Shown here: positions 1 to 4,734 of the stretch, one piece after another
Layout of the letters: each line of letters starts with the position of its first letter
Numbering within the stretch: position 1 is the stretch's first letter
Source of the DNA: Desulfovibrio sp. UBA4079
Lineage (GTDB): Bacteria; Desulfobacterota; Desulfovibrionia; Desulfovibrionales; Desulfovibrionaceae
Direction of reading: 5' to 3'
DNA: 12,129 nt
Assembly: GCA_002382645.1 (NCBI GenBank)
Contig: DFYP01000182.1
Span: 260 to 12,388, forward strand
Position numbers and translations under genes: made by a program
The notes under the pieces: generated by a model
Seen by the model: only the letters and a program-made list of their open reading frames with translations
Databases searched by the model: none
Told to the model about the DNA's origin: nothing

Positions 1-554
1 TGCGGCTCCAGGCCGACCGCTACGAGAGCCCGGCGGACCGCCGGATGCTCGAGGAGAGCCAGGTGCGCGTGCAGACCCTGAGCCGGGTCCACGACGTGCT
101 CTCGCGCTCCGGGGACGTGACCCGCATCTGCATGCGGACCTACCTGCGGGAACTGGTCCAGGGCCTGGCCCGGCACCACGACCCCGCGGGCCGGGTGCGC
201 CTCGATCTGCCCGAGGAGGAAGGGGTCCTGGGCCTGGACCAGGCCGCGCCCTGCGGCCTGCTGGCCGGGGAGCTGGCGTCCAACGCCTTGCGCCACGCCT
301 TTCCCCATGGTCAGGGCGTGCTGCGCGTGGAGTTCTCCACCCGGGACGGCCAGGCCCGGCTGCGGGTCTGCGACAACGGCCAGGGCCTGCCCCCGGGCCT
401 GGACCCCGGCGACCCCACCAGCCTGGGCTTGGTCCTGATCCAGGCCCTGAGCGAGCAGCTGGGCGGCGCGCCGCGCTGGGACCAGAGCCAGGGCCTGGAC
501 TTCGAGCTGCGCTTTCCCGTGCGCCCAGAGGATTCACCGCGAATCCAGGATTGA
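1..554 (+). CDS. Sensor histidine kinase, HisKA_2 / HATPase type, C-terminal part only
   Basis: The reading frame is open from the left edge (first full codon at 3) to a TGA at 552-554, giving 183 residues; the start and sensor region lie outside the window. The N-terminal visible part (LQADRYESP, then RVQTLSRVHDVL) matches the end of the HisKA_2 dimerisation domain, whose phospho-accepting His would sit just upstream of the window. The ATPase domain follows: N-box GELASNALRHAF, G1 box DNGQGLP and a short G2-like SLGLVLIQAL, ending in FELRFP. HisKA_2 kinases autophosphorylate and pass phosphate to a response regulator, often a stand-alone one. No response regulator gene is visible downstream, so the partner and signal are unknown. 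The family assignment is firm; the role is not. The 85-base gap and new promoter after it suggest hsp20 is a separate transcription unit. Confidence 0.9.
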   Translation, partial: RLQADRYESPADRRMLEESQVRVQTLSRVHDVLSRSGDVTRICMRTYLRELVQGLARHHDPAGRVRLDLPEEEGVLGLDQAAPCGLLAGELASNALRHAFPHGQGVLRVEFSTRDGQARLRVCDNGQGLPPGLDPGDPTSLGLVLIQALSEQLGGAPRWDQSQGLDFELRFPVRPEDSPRIQD

Positions 555-578
555 CGGCGTCGGGAACCCCATTCCCCG

Positions 579-606
579 TTGACTTTTCCACAGCTGGTCC
601 TATTCT
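579..606 (+). promoter_or_regulatory. Predicted sigma-70 promoter of the hsp20 operon
   Basis: A -35 element TTGACT (579-584) and a -10 element TATTCT (601-606) are separated by 16 bases, 34 bases before the hsp20 start codon. This is the most AT-rich stretch of the first 3 kb, as expected for a promoter in a GC-rich genome. A second, weaker candidate of heat-shock (sigma-32) type overlaps it: CCCCATT at 567-573 resembles the sigma-32 -10 element, with ATTGAC at 550-555 as a -35, but the 11-base spacer is shorter than usual. No CIRCE element is present. Assigned by eye. Confidence 0.55.
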
Positions 607-626
607 TCATCCACAACATATCCACA
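584..626 (+). promoter_or_regulatory. Cluster of three DnaA-box-like 9-mers
   Basis: Three same-strand 9-mers resemble the DnaA box TTATCCACA: TTTTCCACA (584-592), TCATCCACA (607-615) and ATATCCACA (618-626). Each differs from it at one position, and the first fits the looser consensus TTWTNCACA exactly. They start 23 and 11 bases apart, so they lie on about the same face of the helix. The first overlaps the -35 element and promoter spacer, and the last runs into the Shine-Dalgarno. DnaA control of this promoter is an inference. Confidence 0.45.
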
Positions 627-639
627 AGGAGGAAGAGCC

Positions 640-1086
640 ATGTTCAAGCGTTTCCTGCCTGAATTGCGCAAGCATTCCCTGGCCGCGGGCCGGCCCGCCA
701 GCCTGGCCGACCTCATGGAGGAGTTCTGGAAGTCGCCCTTCGAGGGCTTTCCCTGGCGCGACACGGGCTATCCGGCCGTGGACGTGAGCGAGGACGACAA
801 GGAGGTCACGGTCAAGGCCGAGCTGCCCGGCCTGGAGGCCAAGGACGTGGAGCTGACCCTGGAGTCCGGGGTCCTGACCATCCGCGGGGAGAAGAAGTTC
901 GAGGGCGAGGAGAAGAAGGAGAACTACCACCGCATCGAGCGGAGCTACGGCTCCTTTGTGCGCGCCGTGCCCTTGCCTCGCGAGGTGAAATCCGACAAGG
1001 TCAAGGCCAAGTTCGACAAGGGCGTGCTCACCGTGACCATGCCCAAGGCCGAGAAGGCCGAGACCCGCAACATCACCATCGAGTAG
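640..1086 (+). CDS. Hsp20 family small heat shock protein
   Basis: This 148-residue protein is an ATP-independent holdase chaperone of the alpha-crystallin family. It keeps unfolding proteins soluble in the cytoplasm until ATP-driven chaperones refold them. The N-terminal arm (about 1-43) is variable. The alpha-crystallin domain (about 44-136) opens with YPAVDVSE, has ELPGLEAKDVEL, a charged Glu/Lys loop at 85-95, SYGSFVRAVPLP, and the family signature GVLTVTMPK near 128-136. The C-terminal tail carries an I-x-I motif (I145-T-I147), which docks into neighbouring subunits during oligomer assembly. The start is fixed by AAGGAGG at 626-632, seven bases upstream. It heads an apparent operon with a phosphoesterase and rlmH, 40 bases from the next start. 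Bacteria often have several Hsp20 paralogues, so no specific gene name is given. Confidence 0.95.
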   Translation: MFKRFLPELRKHSLAAGRPASLADLMEEFWKSPFEGFPWRDTGYPAVDVSEDDKEVTVKAELPGLEAKDVELTLESGVLTIRGEKKFEGEEKKENYHRIERSYGSFVRAVPLPREVKSDKVKAKFDKGVLTVTMPKAEKAETRNITIE

Positions 1087-1126
1087 GCCGGCCTCCTGCC
1101 CGGGGGTCCGGCGCGGAGGGACGGGG

Positions 1127-1786
1127 ATGTACTGGATCGCCTTTGGAGACGTGCACGAGCAGACCGCATCCCTGTCCCGCATCCCGGGCCTCCGGGAGGC
1201 CGACGGCGTCATCGTCAGCGGCGACCTGACCAACCGGGGCGGCGCGGCCCAGGCCCGCCAGGTGCTCGACGCCATCCGGGCCTTCAATCCGCGCGTCCTG
1301 GCCCAGATCGGCAACATGGACGGGGCCGCGGTCCACGACTTTTTGGCCGCCGAGGGCCTGAACATCCATCTGGAGACCCGCGAGCTGGCCCCCGGGCTGG
1401 GGCTCATGGGGGTGGGCTGGTCCACGCCTACGCCCTTCGGCACGCCCAGCGAGACGAGCGACGAGCAGATCGGCCGGTGGCTGGAAGCGACCCATGCCAA
1501 GGCCGCGGGCTACGGGCAGCTGGTGGCCGTGATCCACACCCCGCCCCTGAACACGGCGGCCGACCGCCTGGGCTCGGGCGCCTCCGTGGGCAGCCTCGCG
1601 GTGCGCCATTTCCTGGAAAAGGCCCAGCCCGAGGTCTGCCTCACCGGCCACATCCACGAGTCCCGGGCAGAGGACCGCATCGGCAAGACCCTGGTGATCA
1701 ATCCCGGGATGCTGGCCCACGGCGGCTTCGTGCGCCTGGACTTTGAGGACGGCCGGCTCTCGGCCCGGCTGCTCGCGGCGGACTAG
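1127..1786 (+). CDS. Calcineurin-like metallophosphoesterase
   Basis: A 219-residue cytoplasmic protein with all the metal-binding blocks of the calcineurin-like phosphoesterase fold: GDVH (D8, H10), GDLTNRGG (D33), GNMD (N63), HTPP (H137) and GHIH (H175, H177). These residues bind two metal ions and hydrolyse phosphomono- or diesters. The catalytic His of the usual GNHD block is Met64 here (GNMD). Such a GNxD form is known in archaeal-type YfcE-like relatives, so the protein may favour diesters or simply have altered activity; the substrate cannot be told from sequence. There is no signal peptide. The start is supported by GGAGGG at 1115-1120. Its stop codon touches the rlmH start codon, so the two are very likely translationally coupled. 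Confidence 0.9.
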   Translation: MYWIAFGDVHEQTASLSRIPGLREADGVIVSGDLTNRGGAAQARQVLDAIRAFNPRVLAQIGNMDGAAVHDFLAAEGLNIHLETRELAPGLGLMGVGWSTPTPFGTPSETSDEQIGRWLEATHAKAAGYGQLVAVIHTPPLNTAADRLGSGASVGSLAVRHFLEKAQPEVCLTGHIHESRAEDRIGKTLVINPGMLAHGGFVRLDFEDGRLSARLLAAD

Positions 1787-2260
1787 ATGCCCCGGGCCGC
1801 GCGCTTTCTCTGGGTGGGCAAGCTGAAAGAGCCCTTTTTCCGCGACGCGGCGGCCCACTATCTGGCCCGGCTCAAGCCCCTGCTGCCCTTTGAGGAGACC
1901 GTGCTGCGCGACGCGCCCGGCAAGCTGCCGCCCGCTGAGAAGTCCGAGCGGGAGTGCCGGGCCCTGCTGGAGGCCCTGGGGCCCAAGGATTTCGTGGTCT
2001 GCCTCGACGAGCGCGGGCAGGAGCTCGCCTCGCGCCAGCTGGCCGAAAAGCTGCGGGTCTGGACCGAGGACCCCAACACCCGCCCCTGCTTTGTGGTGGG
2101 CGGGGCCTTCGGGCTCAACGAGGCCGTGCGCGGCCGGGCCTGTTTCGTCTGGAGCCTGGGCAGGATGACCCTGCCCCATGAACTGGCCCGGGTGGTGCTT
2201 CTGGAACAGGTCTATCGCGCCGCCGCCATCCTCAAGGGCATCCCCTACCACCACGACTAG
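1787..2260 (+). CDS. rlmH: 23S rRNA (pseudouridine-1915 N3)-methyltransferase RlmH
   Basis: A 157-residue SPOUT-class methyltransferase, the usual RlmH length. It methylates the pseudouridine at 23S rRNA position 1915 (E. coli numbering, helix 69) in assembled 70S ribosomes using S-adenosylmethionine. The trefoil-knot signature is complete: VVGGAFGLNE (SAM-binding loop), SLGRMTLPHELARVVLLEQ, then YRAAAILKGIPYHHD at the C terminus, matching the family's conserved EQxYRAxxIxxxxPYH ending. The N terminus (FLWVGKLKEPFFRDAAAHY) is also typical. The ATG follows the phosphoesterase stop with no intervening base; no strong Shine-Dalgarno is seen, so translation probably depends on re-initiation. The small downstream gene starts nine bases after its stop. 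Confidence 0.97.
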   Translation: MPRAARFLWVGKLKEPFFRDAAAHYLARLKPLLPFEETVLRDAPGKLPPAEKSERECRALLEALGPKDFVVCLDERGQELASRQLAEKLRVWTEDPNTRPCFVVGGAFGLNEAVRGRACFVWSLGRMTLPHELARVVLLEQVYRAAAILKGIPYHHD

Positions 2261-2269
2261 GAAGAACCC

Positions 2270-2488
2270 ATGCTGGACCTGGACTACCTTGCCAAGATCG
2301 AGAACTTCATGGATTCCGGAGACCTGGCCTTCGAGTTCGAGCACGGCGACGAGGACAAGCGCCAGCTCATCCTGGAGTACCTGGAGAGGTTCATGGACCT
2401 GGCCGAGAAGGCCGACGCCCTGGCCACCAAGCTCATCTTCCGCGACGGCTACATGGAGATGCTCGCGGGCTCCAATCCCCAGAAGTAG
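2270..2488 (+). CDS. Small acidic protein of unknown function
   Basis: A 72-residue protein I do not recognise. It is rich in Glu, Asp and Leu and is predicted by eye to be mostly alpha-helical and soluble (for example LILEYLERFMDLAEKADALA), with no signal peptide, membrane segment or cysteine. AGGAAG at 2259-2264 lies five bases before the ATG and overlaps the rlmH stop, a normal close-operon arrangement, so the gene is likely real and cotranscribed. Its last 40 bases overlap the 3' end of rsmG on the opposite strand. Placement after rlmH and against rsmG suggests, but does not show, a link to ribosome biology. It could also be a lineage-specific protein of the operon. Confidence 0.75.
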   Translation: MLDLDYLAKIENFMDSGDLAFEFEHGDEDKRQLILEYLERFMDLAEKADALATKLIFRDGYMEMLAGSNPQK

Positions 2489-3087
2489 CGCGGCTTGCCT
2501 GCCGCCTCGTAGATCTGCTCCGCCGCCAGCCGCCAGTCTCCGGGCAGATCGGGCGGCGGCTCGTTGGCCAGGATCACCAGCGTTCCGCCCGGCGCGAGCA
2601 TGGGCCGGGCCAGGGGCAGGAGTTCGGGCCAGGGCAGGAAGGCCCGGCTGAGCACCAGGTCGGCCGCGCCGAGCTTCTGGGCCGCGTCCTGGGCCCGGCC
2701 CGCGAACACGAAGGTCCCGGGCAGCTTGAGCGTGCCCAGGCAGACGCGCAGGAAGGCCGCGCGCTTCTCGCGCACCTCCACGAGATGATAGGTCCCGCGC
2801 TGCCAGAGCGCGCGCAGAGGGATGCCGGGCAGGCCCGCGCCCGCGCCCAGGTCCAGGCACAGGGGCGCCTCCGGCAGGCCCAGGCCCTCCAGGAAGCCCG
2901 CCAGGTAAAAGCTGTCCAGCACCAGGGTGGAGAACATCTCGCGCCACTGGCGCGGCCCCACCAGGTTGGTGGACCGGTTCCACTTCTCCAGCAGGCCCAG
3001 GTACGCGGCCAGGCTGTCGGCCTGTTCCGGTGTGGGATCAAGACCCAGCTTTCGGGCCTCGCTGAGCACGTCCGCCGCCGCGATCAT
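2449..3087 (-). CDS. rsmG: 16S rRNA (guanine-527 N7)-methyltransferase RsmG
   Basis: A 212-residue class I SAM-dependent methyltransferase, formerly GidB. It makes m7G at 16S rRNA position 527, near the decoding centre; loss gives low-level streptomycin resistance in many bacteria. Visible family blocks are KWNRSTNLVG (35-44), the SAM-binding loop LDLGAGAGLPGIPL (78-91), HLVEVREKRAAFLR, and LSRAF followed by WPELLPLARPML. The length is normal. The start ATG (3085-3087) gives MIAAADVLSEARKLGL, a plausible N terminus. The gene is alone on its strand: divergent from the serine dehydratase and converging with the rlmH operon, with 40 bases of 3' overlap. The usual rsmG neighbours mnmG, parA and parB are absent. 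Confidence 0.96.
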   Translation of the reverse strand: MIAAADVLSEARKLGLDPTPEQADSLAAYLGLLEKWNRSTNLVGPRQWREMFSTLVLDSFYLAGFLEGLGLPEAPLCLDLGAGAGLPGIPLRALWQRGTYHLVEVREKRAAFLRVCLGTLKLPGTFVFAGRAQDAAQKLGAADLVLSRAFLPWPELLPLARPMLAPGGTLVILANEPPPDLPGDWRLAAEQIYEAAGKPRYFWGLEPASISM

Positions 3088-3111
3088 CGCATCGTCCTCT
3101 CCGGCATGGGC

Positions 3112-3178
3112 TTACCGCAAAAGCGCGGCCGGCGCCACGGCGGGATTCCGGCTTGCTCCCCCCCAAACCTTGCGGTAA
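3112..3178. repeat. Perfect 9-bp inverted repeat between rsmG and the serine dehydratase gene
   Basis: TTACCGCAA at 3112-3120 and its exact reverse complement TTGCGGTAA at 3170-3178 flank 49 bases in the 126-base divergent intergenic region. The spacing is too wide for a simple single operator. It fits two half-sites bound by a looping or tetrameric regulator, or a long-range stem in a leader RNA. No convincing -35/-10 pair is visible for either gene. Confidence 0.5.
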
Positions 3179-3182
3179 TTCT

Positions 3183-3207
3183 TGGAAAAACCTGTTTCCA
3201 CAGGAGG
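3183..3207 (+). promoter_or_regulatory. Shine-Dalgarno of the serine dehydratase with two competing short hairpins
   Basis: AGGAGG (3202-3207), six bases before the ATG at 3214, is a near-ideal ribosome binding site and decides the start that includes the Tat signal. Two stems are possible just upstream and exclude each other: TGGAAA (3183-3188) with TTTCCA (3195-3200), and CCTGT (3191-3195) with ACAGG (3200-3204). The second buries the first three bases of the Shine-Dalgarno. Both stems are short, so regulation is only a possibility. Confidence 0.45.
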
Positions 3208-3213
3208 GGCTCC

Positions 3214-4713
3214 ATGGATCGTCGCGCGTTTCTCAAGCTGGCCGCACTGTCCTCCATGGGTCTGGCCTGCACGGCCGTTCCGGCCCTGGCCCGGGGCATC
3301 CCGGCCAAGAACTTTCCGGGCGGCGGTCCGGGCCGCTGCTTCACCCCGCCCACCGGGGTCATCCGCATCCCGGTGCGCGACCTGTTCAAGGTGGGACCCG
3401 GGCCCTCCAGTTCGCACACCCTGGCCCCCCTGCGCATCGCCAGCCACTTCCGTGAAACCGTGGCCGGGCTGTCCCCGGACGACCTGACCCGGGCCGCGCG
3501 CTTCGAGGCCCGCCTGTTCGGCAGCCTGAGCGCCACGGGCCAGGGGCACCGCACGGACCGCGCCGTCATGGCCGGGCTCCTGGGCCAGCAGCCCGAGACC
3601 TGCGACCCCAAGGTCATGGACCGCCTGGCCGATCCCCAGGGCCGGTTCGACACGGTCATCAACGGCCGCACCTTTGCCGTGAGCCAGGAGACGCTCGTCT
3701 GGGACGCGGTGGAGCACTCCTATCCCTACAGCAACACCCTGGTCATGCGCCTGCTGGACGCCCAGGGCCAGGTCCTGCTCGAGCGCGAGTACTATTCGCC
3801 CGGCGGCGGGTTCTTCCTCTGGAAGGGCCAGCCCGAGGAGCGGCGCGGCGAGCCCGTGCACCGCTTCGCGGGCATGACCGAGCTGCGCCGGGTGGTCGAG
3901 GCCACGGGCAAGTCCATCCCGCAGGTCATGCTCGAGAACGAGATGGTCATCCTGGGCCAGGACCAGGCCGCGGTGAACGCCCACCTGGACCTGGTGCTGC
4001 ACACCATGGCCGCGGGCGTGGACCTGGGCCTCAAGGAGGAGGGCCAGCTGCCCGGGCCCTTCCCGTTCTTCCGCAAGGCCCGGCGTGTGTTCGAGCAGTC
4101 CAAGCGCCTGGGCCCGGGCGACGCCTTCCTCCAGCAGGTCAGCAGCTACGCCATGGCCGTGTCCGAGGGCAACGCCGCGGGCCGCCTGGCCGTGACCGCG
4201 CCCACCCTGGGCTCGGCAGGCACCATGCCCGCCCTGGTGTACGTCCTGCAGCGCCACCTCAAGCTCCCCCAGAAGGCCCTGCGCCAGGGGCTCCTGGCCG
4301 CCGGGGCCGTGGGTCTCATCTGCAAGACCAACGCCAGCGTGGCCGGGGCCGAGGTGGGCTGCCAGGGCGAGATCGGCGTGGCCTCGGCCATGGCCGCGGC
4401 CATGGTGGCCTGCGCCACGGGCGCGGGCCCGGAGGCCGTGGAACTGGCCGCCACCATGGCCCTGGAGCACCACCTGGGCATGTCCTGCGACCCGGTGGGC
4501 GGGTTCGTGCTCATCCCCTGCATCGAGCGCAACGCCTTCGGCGCGCTCAAGGCCTACAACGCCGCGCTCCTGGCCCGCAGCGAGCAGCCCGGGCAGCACT
4601 GGGAGGATCTGGACCGGGTGGTGGCGGCCATGCTGGAGACCGGCAAGGCCCTGCCCCAGCCGTTCAAGGAGATGGGCACCGGCGGCCTGGGCGTGACCAT
4701 GGTGGACTGCTAG
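3214..4713 (+). CDS. L-serine dehydratase (single-chain, 4Fe-4S) with a Tat signal peptide
   Basis: A 499-residue enzyme of the SdaA type, which deaminates L-serine to pyruvate and ammonia with a [4Fe-4S] cluster. The beta domain starts near residue 50 with VRDLFKVGPGPSSSHT. The alpha domain holds GSAGTMPA, KTNASVAGAEVGCQGE, GMSCDPVGG and IPCIERNAFGA. Cys383, Cys425 and Cys436 have the spacing of known cluster ligands (42 and 11), and the chain ends in Cys499, matching the 'tail-in-mouth' C-terminal cysteine of the Legionella enzyme. What is odd is the first 48 residues: MDRRAFLKLAALSSMG is a twin-arginine motif, followed by a hydrophobic stretch and ALA before Arg27, a signal peptidase site. 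Relatives are about 455 residues, start near the DLFK block and are cytoplasmic. The strong AGGAGG at 3202-3207 supports this start; a GTG at 3373 would remove the signal but lacks a good ribosome site. Periplasmic location is inferred. Confidence 0.93.
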   Translation: MDRRAFLKLAALSSMGLACTAVPALARGIPAKNFPGGGPGRCFTPPTGVIRIPVRDLFKVGPGPSSSHTLAPLRIASHFRETVAGLSPDDLTRAARFEARLFGSLSATGQGHRTDRAVMAGLLGQQPETCDPKVMDRLADPQGRFDTVINGRTFAVSQETLVWDAVEHSYPYSNTLVMRLLDAQGQVLLEREYYSPGGGFFLWKGQPEERRGEPVHRFAGMTELRRVVEATGKSIPQVMLENEMVILGQDQAAVNAHLDLVLHTMAAGVDLGLKEEGQLPGPFPFFRKARRVFEQSKRLGPGDAFLQQVSSYAMAVSEGNAAGRLAVTAPTLGSAGTMPALVYVLQRHLKLPQKALRQGLLAAGAVGLICKTNASVAGAEVGCQGEIGVASAMAAAMVACATGAGPEAVELAATMALEHHLGMSCDPVGGFVLIPCIERNAFGALKAYNAALLARSEQPGQHWEDLDRVVAAMLETGKALPQPFKEMGTGGLGVTMVDC

Positions 4714-4734
4714 GCCGGGAGGCCGGGGAGCGGG
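4714..4734. other. 21-base gap between convergent stops, no recognisable terminator
   Basis: The serine dehydratase and the autotransporter converge with only 21 bases between their stop codons. The gap holds a GGCCGG direct repeat (4712-4717 region and again about ten bases on) but no stem longer than four pairs and no T-tract on either strand. Termination must be factor-dependent or take place inside the opposing gene, so overlapping antisense 3' ends are expected. Confidence 0.4.

Noticed and set aside
1087..1126. GCCGG/CCGGC stem after hsp20 as a terminator
   Set aside because: The stem is five pairs with a 16-base loop and no T-tract, and the next gene has only a ribosome site, so read-through is likelier.
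2529..2560. GCCGCC/GGCGGC stem as a bidirectional terminator between the rlmH operon and rsmG
   Set aside because: It lies inside the rsmG coding sequence, uses common Ala/Gly codon strings and has no T-tract.
1073..2983. 636-codon open frame on the minus strand across the phosphoesterase, rlmH and the small gene
   Set aside because: It crosses three recognisable plus-strand genes and is a by-product of high GC at third codon positions.
2785..3213. In-frame N-terminal extension of the serine dehydratase upstream of 3214
   Set aside because: It runs antisense through rsmG, has no ribosome site, and would bury the Tat signal; the ATG at 3214 has an ideal Shine-Dalgarno.
3256..3273. Possible lipoprotein signal (Met-Gly-Leu-Ala-Cys, Cys19) in the serine dehydratase
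   Set aside because: The -3 residue is Gly rather than Leu, Val or Ile, and a conventional ALA cleavage site follows at 24-26.
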